Assembly: GCA_003153355.1 (NCBI GenBank)
Contig: PLYH01000002.1
Span: forward strand, 173,350 to 237,349
Source of the DNA: Candidatus Peregrinibacteria bacterium
Lineage (GTDB): Bacteria > Patescibacteriota > Gracilibacteria > UBA1369
Direction: 5' to 3'
Length of the DNA: 64,000 nt
Shown here: in pieces, positions 24,807 through 33,992 of the stretch
How positions within the stretch are numbered: the first letter of the stretch is position 1
Layout: the number at the start of each line of letters is the position of its first letter
Made by a program: the position numbers and the translations under genes
The notes under the pieces: generated by a model
What the model saw: only the letters and a program-made list of their open reading frames with translations
Databases searched by the model: none
What the model was told of the DNA's origin: nothing

Positions 24807-27800
24807 ATGGTTCCAGAAAACGACGATCAATTAGAGCAAAACAATGGTGGAAGTGTTGAACAAAATATTGCTCAACCAAGCCAAAATCCGGATAAGCCGG
24901 CTTCTTTGTCGTTACATGAAATGAACGCGGAGATGTTTCAGACAGAGTCCGTGAAAAGACTTTTTCTCGTCGCAAAAGCCATCGGCGATTTGGGAGCTGA
25001 TAACTCTATTCCCGATGATGAATTTAGCGCGCGGGAGCTTATGGAAAAAATTAAGCACGATTCAGGCACCCACAGAAAATGCGGAACGATGGTAGAAATG
25101 CTTTTGAACGGAATTCTCAGCGGGAAATTTAAGGAAGAGGAAGTAGAGTACACCGAAAGAAATGCCGATGACTCAATTATATTTTCGCTGAACTTTCATC
25201 TCCAGTTCGGAAAATCCAAAGAGTTGCTGAGAAAAGCCGTTCGGGCAGTCATTGAAAATAAAATTCTTCATAATGATCCGAATAAAACCATCGACCACCT
25301 GACCTGCGCCGCTTATTCGCCTGAAATGAAAAATATCATTGAATTGGAGGGCGAAGATTTCAGGGCATCTCTTAATGAAGAAGCAAAAAAGCAAAGAAAA
25401 GAAGAAGAAGAAAGCGGTAAAGCAAAATTTGCCCAGGAGTTTATTGGAGAAGACTCGGCAGCCGTAACGGCAGCAGCTCAGCAGCCTAGGGCAGCCGATG
25501 CTTCGGAAGCGCCGGAAGCGAAAGAGCAAGAGCATAAAATCATCAGGGCCACATTAAGCGTGCACCGCTGGAACAGCGACGAGGAATTCCAGGACGGGGT
25601 CATGCTCAAGTTCGGAAACGACGATCCGGAAATTTTACCCGGTAAATCTTTTTCGATTCCGGATGAAAATAATTTTGCCAATGTCTGCGCAGAAATTGAA
25701 ATCGTTGAAGATAAAATCGTTCTGGTCACGAATGTTCAAAGTCAGAGCAAGGTGATCGATTTAGAAAATGGCGTTCCTATCCACACTCTTGAAATAAAGG
25801 AAGGAAACAAGACGGAAATTCAGGTTGGGAATCAGAAATACCGTATCAATATCGTGAACGTTGAAAGAACTCACCCAGCTGCTCGGCAGGCCTTTCAGGA
25901 GGAAGCTCAGACCCAGACCATTGAAATCCCTACGCCTCTTGTGCCGATCCCTGAGGTTATGTTGACTCCCGTTGCTCCCGCTCCGCTGGTGACGCCGGTT
26001 GCGCCTCCGAGTGACCGCGACTTGGACGCCGCAAAAGAGCTGAGCCGTCCGAGCATCGAAACCAGAGAAGCTTTTGTTTATAATCTTTCAGCGGTGTTCA
26101 TCATGGACGCCGATGATAATATTATTGCAGTTTATCCGTGTCTTGACCAGAAATTTCCGAACATGGTAACCGTCGGAACCGATCCATCCAACGACATCAT
26201 GCTTCCGGAAGACAAAAATTTTAAACCTTTCAATGCCGAAATAAAATTTCTCGCTGGAGAGAAAATTTTCGTCAACGGAGGAAAAGATGCTTTTGTTCGC
26301 TTCAAAGGCCGTGACGGATTTATTGCCACCCAGCCGGTTCGTTTCACCACAGAAGACACCCTCATGGTCGGCGAGAAGGATAAAGCCCTCTATTTCAAGG
26401 CTGAAGTAAAGCATCCTTTCACCGAACCGGAAATTTTCACCAATTTAAGCGACCGTCTCATCGAACTTGAAAAATGGTTTTCCAAAAATGAAAGTCAGCA
26501 GGACGCCGCTCTGAAAGAAAAAACCATTCATGACATTGAAAAACACCTCAAGAATTTCAATGCCACGCTGGAAATTTATAAAGACAAATTAAATATTATT
26601 TTAATCACCGATGCATTAGCCATACTTGAACAAAGAATCGATGATGCCAAGCAGGATATGCTTGTAAATCACCAGGTTGAGCAGGAAGCAAAAATGTCTA
26701 CCAGACGCCATTTTGACGCTGATGGAGGAGAAACGAGCGAGACGCCTCGCCCGTTCAAATACGCGGTGCTGTTCGACAATAATCAGAAAGACAAAGGAAT
26801 TCTTCACATTATTTTTCCTCCCGCAATCACCGTAGGGTCCGACAAAGTGAATACCTTTGAAGTGCCGAATGAAACCGAACGCGGTTCAAAATACGAGATC
26901 CAGCCATTTGAATGCACCTTCATCGTTGAAGACGAAAAAACCGTCCGTATGGTCATCGATCCGCGGACTTCAAAACAGACCAGGATCTATGTCGACGACC
27001 AGATGCCGGGAACTGTTGACGGAAAAACCCACGAACTTGATATGCTCCGCCCGCCGCTGACCGACGGTAAAAAAATCCAGATTGAAACGCGCCACTACAC
27101 CCTGGAAACAAGCCATGAATTCACAGAAAACGCCATTAAACCTTACGTAGCGGCCTACCTTTCCGAAATCATGGAGGCGCTGATTCTTTATGAAGATCAC
27201 GGCGACAAAGGCGATAAAAGAAACGCCCGTGAAACTCTCGACTATTTTAAAGAAGCCGGTCTGGTGACCGAACAACAGGTCAGTGAGCAGGAAGCAATCT
27301 TTTTAAATGAAAAACTTGCGCGCCAGAATACCGGATCAACCCGTGAATGGTTGAAAAAAATCCGCGGAGAAAATGAAGGGCTTGATCTTTTCCAGCAGCA
27401 AAAAGAAGGAGGAGAAACAGCTCTTCCTTACGATGTAAATATTTTTAATGCCGCGCTGGAAATTATTGAAGAGCCTTCGGTCCGCTGGGAAGAAACCGGC
27501 TGGACCAAAGAAGAGTGCCTGAAAGAACTTTCCAACAGCGCCAAAATCCGTTTGAAAGCTTACGATAAACAGCTGCTTCGCATCCGTTTAAGGATGCAGG
27601 CTGTGAACGTGATGGACAAAGTAAAAGCATTCTTTAGCAAAGAAGCTGAAGAAGATTTAAATCAACAGCAGATCGCGCTCAAGCGCGGTTTCAAGAACAT
27701 TGTTATTGAAATGATTTCATTAGTGAACCTCGATGTTCCGGGACCGGAATACAAAGTAAGCTTCCTGAATAATCGCATGACGGCGGAAGAGTACCAGGAA

Positions 27801-29021
27801 GCGGAAAAGATTTTCTTCGCTCAAAATGTCATCAAGCAGCTCGATAACTGGGTCCGTCCGTCCAAGGAAGATCTTCAGAAATTGATGGACATAGCGCAGG
27901 ACAAAACCTACGGAGACTTTTTTAACGCCGGAGCAGGCCTCACCACAGACACGGAAGCTGACGCATTGGCCAAAGAAAAAATGCAGCAAATTCCGATGCA
28001 GGATTTTGTTCTCGCCAAAATTAAAGCTCTCGGTACCGCATTATTGGAAGACGCGCGCGAAATGAAAAATGTGAGCGAAAATCTTGCCGATATCGAATAT
28101 TTGATTGAAGCCGGATTTTTAAACTATCAAGCCATCAACTCAAGCGAACATCAGTTTAAAGATTTGCGCCACGACGAAGAGTTTTTCAAGAAACAGCAGG
28201 CTGGCGAAAAAGCACTGGCCGAACTCACGGCTCATGCCGAACCTGATCTGGAAGAAATCCTCGATTTTGACAGACGCTTGTCCAATGAAGATTTTTCACT
28301 GAGTGATGAAAAAGAAGAAGAGTACAAACAATATTGCCGCGGAGCTTTGGAAAAAGCCGTGCAGGAAGCACGCGTCGGCAATATGACCTTATATTTCGGC
28401 ATCCTCACCAAGGCTGCGATCCGCAGGGGCATTGTAAAAACCCAGGAAATCGGGACCACCGCGGATGAACTCGAAAATTTACACGAAACAGCCGAAAATA
28501 TGGCGGAAGTTGCAGGCATGATGAGTCTGATCGAAGAAGTTCATGAGGCTGACGTTCACAATCTGCATCCGCTCCTCAAACTCAAAGAATATATTGAAAA
28601 ACACGAAGCGCAATCGCTTATTCACAAAGGCAAAACCGGCGAAGAAATTCTTGAAAAACTGGTAACTCAAAAAATCGAGAATATGTTTGAGAAAGTCTTT
28701 GAAGGGAAAAATCCGGGACTCATTCAGATGATCGTTGACGATATGCGCCAGTTCGGACTTGAACCCATGATGAAAAAATGTGTGGCCGAAAGCGTTTCAG
28801 AAGCCATCAACGCCCTTTGGGACGGTACAAAAACCGTGAACGATGTCCGTCCGTTTTTTGCAACACTGCGCCTTATTAATTTAGGGGAAATTCTGGACGC
28901 TGTCCGCATCGACGTCGTTGACGAATTTCTGACGCAATCGTTTAACGACCTGCCTCCGGATTTTGACGAGCGCAGCAAAAAGTTCACCGAAGAGTTGGAA
29001 ACCCTCGGCCTCTACAATTAA
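24807..29021 (+). CDS. Giant protein with three FHA-like domains and a long helical tail (1404 aa)
   Basis: The first ~240 residues are charged and partly disordered. Three beta-sandwich units follow: ~247-352, ~430-535 and ~650-770. The second contains TVGTDPSNDIMLPED near residue 454, close to the FHA core (G-R-x4-DI-x-L), but with Thr where the phosphothreonine-contacting Arg normally sits. The third has PPAITVGSDKVNTFEVPNE, again without that Arg. These may therefore be structural FHA folds rather than phosphopeptide readers. A Pro/Val linker (PLVPIPEVMLTPVAPAPLV) separates the first two. Residues ~780-1404 are helical and look repeat-like. There is no signal or membrane segment. It has its own promoter and ends 11 bases from the convergent pyruvate oxidase gene. 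Domain naming is inference; the function is unknown. Confidence 0.75.
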   Translation: MVPENDDQLEQNNGGSVEQNIAQPSQNPDKPASLSLHEMNAEMFQTESVKRLFLVAKAIGDLGADNSIPDDEFSARELMEKIKHDSGTHRKCGTMVEMLLNGILSGKFKEEEVEYTERNADDSIIFSLNFHLQFGKSKELLRKAVRAVIENKILHNDPNKTIDHLTCAAYSPEMKNIIELEGEDFRASLNEEAKKQRKEEEESGKAKFAQEFIGEDSAAVTAAAQQPRAADASEAPEAKEQEHKIIRATLSVHRWNSDEEFQDGVMLKFGNDDPEILPGKSFSIPDENNFANVCAEIEIVEDKIVLVTNVQSQSKVIDLENGVPIHTLEIKEGNKTEIQVGNQKYRINIVNVERTHPAARQAFQEEAQTQTIEIPTPLVPIPEVMLTPVAPAPLVTPVAPPSDRDLDAAKELSRPSIETREAFVYNLSAVFIMDADDNIIAVYPCLDQKFPNMVTVGTDPSNDIMLPEDKNFKPFNAEIKFLAGEKIFVNGGKDAFVRFKGRDGFIATQPVRFTTEDTLMVGEKDKALYFKAEVKHPFTEPEIFTNLSDRLIELEKWFSKNESQQDAALKEKTIHDIEKHLKNFNATLEIYKDKLNIILITDALAILEQRIDDAKQDMLVNHQVEQEAKMSTRRHFDADGGETSETPRPFKYAVLFDNNQKDKGILHIIFPPAITVGSDKVNTFEVPNETERGSKYEIQPFECTFIVEDEKTVRMVIDPRTSKQTRIYVDDQMPGTVDGKTHELDMLRPPLTDGKKIQIETRHYTLETSHEFTENAIKPYVAAYLSEIMEALILYEDHGDKGDKRNARETLDYFKEAGLVTEQQVSEQEAIFLNEKLARQNTGSTREWLKKIRGENEGLDLFQQQKEGGETALPYDVNIFNAALEIIEEPSVRWEETGWTKEECLKELSNSAKIRLKAYDKQLLRIRLRMQAVNVMDKVKAFFSKEAEEDLNQQQIALKRGFKNIVIEMISLVNLDVPGPEYKVSFLNNRMTAEEYQEAEKIFFAQNVIKQLDNWVRPSKEDLQKLMDIAQDKTYGDFFNAGAGLTTDTEADALAKEKMQQIPMQDFVLAKIKALGTALLEDAREMKNVSENLADIEYLIEAGFLNYQAINSSEHQFKDLRHDEEFFKKQQAGEKALAELTAHAEPDLEEILDFDRRLSNEDFSLSDEKEEEYKQYCRGALEKAVQEARVGNMTLYFGILTKAAIRRGIVKTQEIGTTADELENLHETAENMAEVAGMMSLIEEVHEADVHNLHPLLKLKEYIEKHEAQSLIHKGKTGEEILEKLVTQKIENMFEKVFEGKNPGLIQMIVDDMRQFGLEPMMKKCVAESVSEAINALWDGTKTVNDVRPFFATLRLINLGEILDAVRIDVVDEFLTQSFNDLPPDFDERSKKFTEELETLGLYN

Positions 29022-29032
29022 ACTAAAACAAT

Positions 29033-30826
29033 CTAAAATCCGCCGAGATCAGTCGATTTATAGACAGGTTTAATTCCCTCAGCTTCGAGGAATTCGCTGA
29101 ATGGCTTCAAGTTTTCCGCTTCATAGCGCAATTTGAAATTTTTGATATCCTCTTGTTTATGAATTGCAGGATCCAGCACAAGCATTTCTACAGGAATAGG
29201 CCTCTCTTTTGATATTTTCGCATCTATCAGCACAGTATAGCCCGCTTTCCGGTCATTTTCTGCACGGTCAAAAATATCCTTTAAATCCTCGATTTTTCTC
29301 GCCGTGTAAGATTTCGCTCCCATTGCCTCAGCGACTTTCGCGTAATCTACGTCCATAAACTCCACTCCCAGGAACCCTGTATTTGTATCTTCCTGCTCAT
29401 CTTTGATGAAACCGAATTGTGCGTTGGCGAAAACAACATTTACAATCGGAAGTTTATATTGAACCTGGGTAGCCAGATCTTGCATGACCATTTGAAAAGC
29501 ACCATCACCTGAAAGTGACCAGACTTGGCGATCAGGAAAATCAAGTTTTGCCGTAATTGCCCCTGGCAGGCCAATCCCCATGGTCGCAAAAAGATTTGAC
29601 GTACGCCACATTTGCTTCGGGTTCAAATGCAGATGACGAATTGATGTCTCAGTGACGTCACCAACATCAATTGAGAAAATCGCGTCCGTTTCAGCACGTT
29701 CATTAATGGCATTATAAATCTGATAGAGCTCTAAATCTCCTGAAGTTTTTGTTTCAAGATTTCTCACATACTCACGCCAATTCTTTATATTGTTAACGTT
29801 TGCTCTCCACCACGCAGTCTCCGCTTTCTCCTCCACCATTTTTGTAAGTTCTCTCACGGCATCACCGGCATCGGCTAAAATGGTCACATCATTCGGATGT
29901 CGCTTCCCCAGGTTCGCTATATTGTTATCAATTTGAATGAAGTTTTTAACATTTTCAAAAATATTCGTCAGTTCAGCGAACGGATAATTATTTCCGACAA
30001 AAACTACGGTATCTGCGTTTGGGAATGCTTCATTCGCCGGTTTTGTCGCGACGCGGTTGGCCGAACCCAGCAACGCTTCATAATCATGCGGAAAACTGTC
30101 AAAATTAATACCAGTCACGGCAATCGGCGCTTTAATTTTTTGTGAAAGTTTTATGACATCCTCGCCTGCTCCCCGTGTGCCAATACCTGCATAGATAATA
30201 GTTTTTTCGGATTGGTTAAGGATTTTCGCCGCCGCTTCAAGATCAGCCGAATTCATTGAAGGATTTGGATATTGTCTATGGGCATTCGCACTGGAGTAAA
30301 ATTTCCTTGCCGGAATATCTTTCCAGCCCAGATCCACCGGCAATTCCACGACCGCGACTCCTTTTTTTGCGTATGCCTGTCGGATCGCTTCATCAATCAC
30401 ATGGGGCAACTGTTCAGCGGTCATGACGGTGCGGTTGTAAACTGAGACGTCGGCATAAATCGGGTTTTCGTTCATTTCCTGAAAAGCATCCATATTCATG
30501 CCTGCCGTTGAGAACTGTCCGATAATAGCCAGTACCGGCATATGATCTTCGCGCGCATCATATAAACCATTCAGCAAATGCGTCCCTCCCGGCCCGGCGC
30601 TCCCAAAACAAACTCCCAGGTGTCCGGTAAATTTTGCATGCATGCTCGCCGCCATCGCCCCGACTTCTTCATGCCGCACCTGTATATAGCTGATTTTGTC
30701 TTTCTCAGCTAAAAGGGCATCCATGAGAGTATTTATTGAGCCGCCTGGAATACCATAAATATGTTTTACTCCCCACTCTTCCAGTACTTTTACTGCTGCA
30801 ATACCAGATTTAATTGTGTCCTCCAT
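29033..30826 (-). CDS. Pyruvate oxidase (ThDP/FAD, acetyl-phosphate-forming)
   Basis: The product (597 aa) closely follows the Lactobacillus plantarum pyruvate oxidase, which converts pyruvate, phosphate and O2 to acetyl phosphate, CO2 and H2O2. Three domains are seen: the PYR domain with catalytic Glu53 (VRHEEVGAMAA), the FAD domain (~180-350, with GSANRVATKPANEA and FVGNNYPFAE), and the PP domain with the ThDP motif SGDGAFQ and the metal-ligand stretch NAQFGFIKDEQED. The segments GQFSTAGMNMDAFQEMNENP and FGSAGPGGTHLLNGLYDARE are shared with the oxidase rather than with acetolactate synthase or the quinone-linked PoxB. Horizontal origin from Firmicutes is likely. The ATG lies 12 bases after the CCA end of tRNA-Tyr, so the gene may rely on tRNA processing for its mRNA 5' end. 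Confidence 0.9.
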   Translation of the reverse strand: MEDTIKSGIAAVKVLEEWGVKHIYGIPGGSINTLMDALLAEKDKISYIQVRHEEVGAMAASMHAKFTGHLGVCFGSAGPGGTHLLNGLYDAREDHMPVLAIIGQFSTAGMNMDAFQEMNENPIYADVSVYNRTVMTAEQLPHVIDEAIRQAYAKKGVAVVELPVDLGWKDIPARKFYSSANAHRQYPNPSMNSADLEAAAKILNQSEKTIIYAGIGTRGAGEDVIKLSQKIKAPIAVTGINFDSFPHDYEALLGSANRVATKPANEAFPNADTVVFVGNNYPFAELTNIFENVKNFIQIDNNIANLGKRHPNDVTILADAGDAVRELTKMVEEKAETAWWRANVNNIKNWREYVRNLETKTSGDLELYQIYNAINERAETDAIFSIDVGDVTETSIRHLHLNPKQMWRTSNLFATMGIGLPGAITAKLDFPDRQVWSLSGDGAFQMVMQDLATQVQYKLPIVNVVFANAQFGFIKDEQEDTNTGFLGVEFMDVDYAKVAEAMGAKSYTARKIEDLKDIFDRAENDRKAGYTVLIDAKISKERPIPVEMLVLDPAIHKQEDIKNFKLRYEAENLKPFSEFLEAEGIKPVYKSTDLGGF

Positions 30827-30838
30827 AAAATAGAAAAA

Positions 30839-30924
30839 TGGTGGGCAGAGAAGGATTCGAACCTTCGTAGGCGTGAGCCAGCAGATTTACAGTCTGCCCT
30901 CGTTGGCCGCTTGAGTATCTGCCC
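30839..30924 (-). tRNA. tRNA-Tyr (GTA)
   Basis: A class II tRNA of 86 nt including an encoded CCA (30841-30839). The acceptor GGGCAGA pairs with TCTGCCC. The anticodon stem GCAGA/TCTGC holds loop CTGTAAA with anticodon GTA. A long variable arm and the T arm GAAGG-TTCGAAT-CCTTC are intact. Confidence 0.97.
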
Positions 30925-30936
30925 AAAAGCTTTGCA

Positions 30937-30942
30937 AGTATA
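30937..30942 (-). promoter_or_regulatory. -10 element for tRNA-Tyr
   Basis: TATACT on the minus strand lies 13 bases before the tRNA 5' end at 30924. No good -35 is visible (TGGATT at about 17 bases is the best). Confidence 0.45.
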
Positions 30943-31001
30943 GAGTATGCTTTTTAAAAAATCCAGAGGTCCGGACCGCTGACAGCCCGCGACTTTTCCA
31001 A

Positions 31002-32120
31002 TTACTTCCCGGCCTTTTTGTCGACGTCTTTTTTTGAATCGATAAGTTTTTCCATATCGCCGATGTGCTGGGAAAGTTTATCAATCCACTGATGAATAAT
31101 CCCGAACGGTGTCGGATCTTTTTCCGGCGCGCGAGTGAATAAGCGTTTTATCACGCTCGTTGAACGTTCTTCATCTGCCGTTTGAGCCTGCCTTTTTGCA
31201 GATTTTTGTCCTTCAAGTTTTTTCCGTTCAAGATGAATTTCGCGGAGCGCCTTGCGGATTTCATCCATGTCCAATTCACCGAGCATCCAGCGGATATTTT
31301 CTCCGTACAGCGCATGGGCTCGCACCACTGCCTCTGCAAAAACAAGTTCAATTTCCGAAAGAAGTCCGTGCCAGGTGCCGGTCGTTTCATCATCATGCGG
31401 CATCTCAAAAACTTCGGCTGCTTCGGCCTGATCGTGCATTGCGTCCGTGGCGCCTTGAAGGTGATGAATCTGCTGCGAAGTGTGATAAACCGTTGAAGCA
31501 AGTCCGATGCCGGTCGTTTGAATAACCGCTTTCAGGTAAGCGTCGACAATCTCAAAAACCTGAATGACGTTTCTCGGCTCTTCCAAAAACCGCGGTTCGT
31601 TACCGATGCGGTCAAACAAGCCCATCATTTCATGATTTGGAGCCAGAACGGCAGGTTGCTTTTCAGCAGAAGATTCGGATTTTGGTAAAAAACGCATTTC
31701 ATCCCTGGCAGCGGAAAGTTTGGTCCTAAGCATTTGAGTATTGGTGGTATTGAGCGCCGGCAGACCCGTGGCATTGTCCATATGCATGGGCACGACAAAC
31801 GAACGGATGATCGATTTAAGTCTGGACAGCAATTCCCTAAAAACGCGATTTAATGCTCCTATATCGTGAAGAATAGCGCGCTGGTGCAAGGCATCGTTCA
31901 CGCCTCGGTGAAGATCGCTCTCGCGGAATACATGAAGAATTTGAGAGATTTGATAATTCGCCCACTGAACATCCTGGGCCATGTCGGCATATTGAGCCCC
32001 GATTTCTGCTTCCGCCCCGCCCCGGACCGCAAGATGATAATCACCTTTATCAACAACCACGGGCTGTTCGCGGACAAGAATACCTTGAGGTTCATCTTTC
32101 GGCTCATTTTCGTTCGGCAT
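31002..32120 (-). CDS. Hypothetical helical protein (372 aa)
   Basis: This unrecognised, soluble protein is probably almost entirely alpha-helical after a polar N-terminal ~35 residues. It is rich in His and Gln (HTSQQIHHLQGATDAMHDQ), with long amphipathic helices (~40-110, ~180-300). The C-terminal ~80 residues are strongly charged (LREIHLERKKLEGQKSAKR) and end Lys-rich. There is no signal or membrane segment. It is divergent from the 157-aa gene at 32244 and lies upstream of tRNA-Tyr on the same strand. Confidence 0.7.
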   Translation of the reverse strand: MPNENEPKDEPQGILVREQPVVVDKGDYHLAVRGGAEAEIGAQYADMAQDVQWANYQISQILHVFRESDLHRGVNDALHQRAILHDIGALNRVFRELLSRLKSIIRSFVVPMHMDNATGLPALNTTNTQMLRTKLSAARDEMRFLPKSESSAEKQPAVLAPNHEMMGLFDRIGNEPRFLEEPRNVIQVFEIVDAYLKAVIQTTGIGLASTVYHTSQQIHHLQGATDAMHDQAEAAEVFEMPHDDETTGTWHGLLSEIELVFAEAVVRAHALYGENIRWMLGELDMDEIRKALREIHLERKKLEGQKSAKRQAQTADEERSTSVIKRLFTRAPEKDPTPFGIIHQWIDKLSQHIGDMEKLIDSKKDVDKKAGK

Positions 32121-32190
32121 GCTTCAAAAATAATAAATACGGCGGCGGTCATTCTACGAATCCTGCATTGGATAATCAAGAGCATTTCTA

Positions 32191-32220
32191 TTGCTTTTTT
32201 AAGCCAAAATGGACTACAAT
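32191..32220 (+). promoter_or_regulatory. Promoter of the 157-aa gene
   Basis: TTGCTT (32191-32196) and TACAAT (32215-32220) are 18 bases apart. The start would be near 32227, 17 bases before the ATG. Confidence 0.6.
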
Positions 32221-32243
32221 AAACTCCAATAACAAGCACGATT

Positions 32244-32717
32244 ATGAACAGACCAAGTGTTCCGCCATTCTATGGAGAAGAATCATCTCCCGGTGTGCCG
32301 GTACGACGCCCGTCAGTTCCTCCGCGAAGTCCCTCAATTCCGCCTGCACCAAGCTCATCAGTACGCGCAGCTCCGATCCGCGGGACAGAAATTGTTGTGC
32401 AAAGAGCCAAGGAAGATCCTGTTCTCGCTCAAAGGGTGAGTGCATTTTTGCACGGATTTGATCAGCTTCCAAAAGAAGAAAAAACCGCGAAAATTCAGGC
32501 CCTCAGACAGACAGACCCTGCTCTTTTTACGGCAGTTCAGGGTTATTTTACGCGCAAAAACACCCAGGAGGCCCGCGACCGCATTGAAGCTTCACAGGCT
32601 TCACGCGACAGCGCGAGAGAGATTGATGCCAAATTAACAGGCACTCAGGGAAAAATTGCCAATGAAGTAAAGACCGCTTTGGATCCTCATGTGAACATTC
32701 CCCGCAAGTCCGCCTAA
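32244..32717 (+). CDS. Hypothetical protein with Pro/Ser-rich N-terminus (157 aa)
   Basis: I do not recognise this family. Residues 1-~45 are Pro/Ser/Arg-rich with near-repeats (PSVPP, RPSVPPRSPSIPPAPSS) and look disordered. Residues ~48-157 are helical and charged (VVQRAKEDPVLAQRVSAFLH, then QARDRIEASQASRDSAREID). No signal or membrane segment. It is convergent with tRNA-Thr and has its own promoter. Confidence 0.7.
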   Translation: MNRPSVPPFYGEESSPGVPVRRPSVPPRSPSIPPAPSSSVRAAPIRGTEIVVQRAKEDPVLAQRVSAFLHGFDQLPKEEKTAKIQALRQTDPALFTAVQGYFTRKNTQEARDRIEASQASRDSAREIDAKLTGTQGKIANEVKTALDPHVNIPRKSA

Positions 32718-32734
32718 ATTTCATTCACGCAAAA

Positions 32735-32810
32735 TGGAGCCGCCTGTCGGATTTGAACCGACGACCCACAGTTTACAAAACTGTTGCTCTACCAGCTGAG
32801 CTAAGGCGGC
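32735..32810 (-). tRNA. tRNA-Thr (TGT)
   Basis: A 76-nt tRNA with encoded CCA. The acceptor GCCGCCT pairs with AGGCGGC. The anticodon stem ACAGT/ACTGT carries loop TTTGTAA with anticodon TGT. D arm (GCTCAGCTGGTAGAGC) and T arm (GTCGG-TTCAAAT-CCGAC) are intact. Confidence 0.97.
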
Positions 32811-32888
32811 TGATTTTTTTTGCTGGAGACTAAAAATGCCCAAATTAAGGCAGGGAGATGATATGGGAAGAAGCTTTCACTGTCAAAT

Positions 32889-32918
32889 TTGGGACTGAAA
32901 AGGCGGTCATGGTATTCT
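32889..32918 (+). promoter_or_regulatory. Promoter of murB
   Basis: TTGGGA (32889-32894), an 18-base spacer and TATTCT (32913-32918) with TGG before it. Predicted start about 32925, only 3 bases before the ATG at 32928. An 8-bp inverted repeat (32839-32846 with 32886-32893) overlaps the -35. Confidence 0.5.
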
Positions 32919-32927
32919 TATGTCATC

Positions 32928-33908
32928 ATGAATTCTGCTTATCAACGGCTCATCGCCGCATTTCCGGAAACTGAACAAGATAAACCGCTCGCGCCGTTTG
33001 TTACTTTTGGCATCGGCGGACCGGCAGATCTGTTTTACAAACTCACGGATACCTCAAAATTTGAACCGCTCATCAAAACCGCAAAAGAACTCGGTATTCC
33101 TTTTTTTGTGCTTGGAGGAGGCAGCAACACGATTTTTGCCGATGAAGGGTTTCGCGGACTGGTCATTCACATGGCCGCAAAAAGTATGGCATTGGAAACT
33201 TCGGACTCCGAAGCCCGCACGATTGTCTCCGATTCCGGCGTCTTGCTTTCGCAGGTCATCCAGTTCTCGCTCAAACATAAACTTTCCGGCATGGAAAAAA
33301 TGATGGGGCTCCCGGGTACTATTGGGGGCGCAGTGAGAGGCAACGCCGGCGCATTTGGCATCGAAATCGCCGATGTTTTCCACAAAGCCCTGATGTATTC
33401 GCCTCAAAAAGGTTTGTACGAAGCCGGTAAAGCCTCGATGGAGTTCGGCTACCGCACCTCAAAAGTCAAAAAAGACCAGGCAGCTGCCGGAATATCAGCC
33501 GAAATCGTTCTAAAAGTCTGGCTCAAGCTCACTCTAGCTGACCCCGCAACCGCCAAAGCCGCGCAAGAAGAAGCCCTGGATATCGTTAAAAACCGCATCA
33601 GCAAGCAACCCAAAGGCAAATGTTCCGGTTCATTTTTCAAAAACCCCGTCACACCCGACTATAATAAGCCTCAGCCGCAGGAGACCAAAGCAGGCTACCT
33701 CCTTGAGCAAATCGACGCCAAAGGACTCAAAGTAGGCGGAGTCCAGGTTTCGGCCCAGCATGCCAACTGGTTGATGAATATAGGAAATGGTACCCAAAAA
33801 GACGTTCTTGAGATCAGTAAGGTCCTTCAAACCAAGGTCAAAGAGCGCTTCGGTGTGCAGCTGGAACGGGAAGTTCAGCTCGTTTCACCTGAGGGCTTCC
33901 TTATTTAA
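32928..33908 (+). CDS. murB: UDP-N-acetylenolpyruvoylglucosamine reductase
   Basis: The product (326 aa) is the FAD/NADPH enzyme that makes UDP-MurNAc. The FAD-binding domain shows TFGIGGPADLF, FFVLGGGSNTIFADEGF and MMGLPGTIGGAVRGNAGAFG. The C-terminal domain carries KCSGSFFKNP, with the catalytic Ser, and YLLEQIDAKGLKVGGVQVS. FGYRTSK supplies the conserved Tyr-Arg. Start 32928 (MNSAYQRL) fits the promoter; an in-frame upstream extension to 32889 overlaps that promoter and is not expected to be translated. Confidence 0.95.
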   Translation: MNSAYQRLIAAFPETEQDKPLAPFVTFGIGGPADLFYKLTDTSKFEPLIKTAKELGIPFFVLGGGSNTIFADEGFRGLVIHMAAKSMALETSDSEARTIVSDSGVLLSQVIQFSLKHKLSGMEKMMGLPGTIGGAVRGNAGAFGIEIADVFHKALMYSPQKGLYEAGKASMEFGYRTSKVKKDQAAAGISAEIVLKVWLKLTLADPATAKAAQEEALDIVKNRISKQPKGKCSGSFFKNPVTPDYNKPQPQETKAGYLLEQIDAKGLKVGGVQVSAQHANWLMNIGNGTQKDVLEISKVLQTKVKERFGVQLEREVQLVSPEGFLI

Positions 33909-33920
33909 GCTCAAGGCCTG

Positions 33921-33949
33921 TTGCTTTTTTTATGAAAATTTGGTAGAAT
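33921..33949 (+). promoter_or_regulatory. Promoter of pilin gene 1
   Basis: TTGCTT (33921-33926), 17-base spacer, TAGAAT (33944-33949) with TGG before it. Start about 33956, giving a ~37-nt leader. Confidence 0.75.
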
Positions 33950-33992
33950 AGAAGGAAGTTTAAACAAAATACAAATTTAACCCCATCAAAAT

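Noticed and set aside
30761-30943. 60-aa plus-strand frame over the tRNA-Tyr region
   Set aside because: It crosses the tRNA gene on the opposite strand; such frames over tRNAs are common false calls.
33901-33931. Terminator after murB
   Set aside because: The T run exists, but the possible stem AAGC/GCTT has mismatches and a self-complementary centre with no loop; the T run mainly overlaps the pilin promoter -35.
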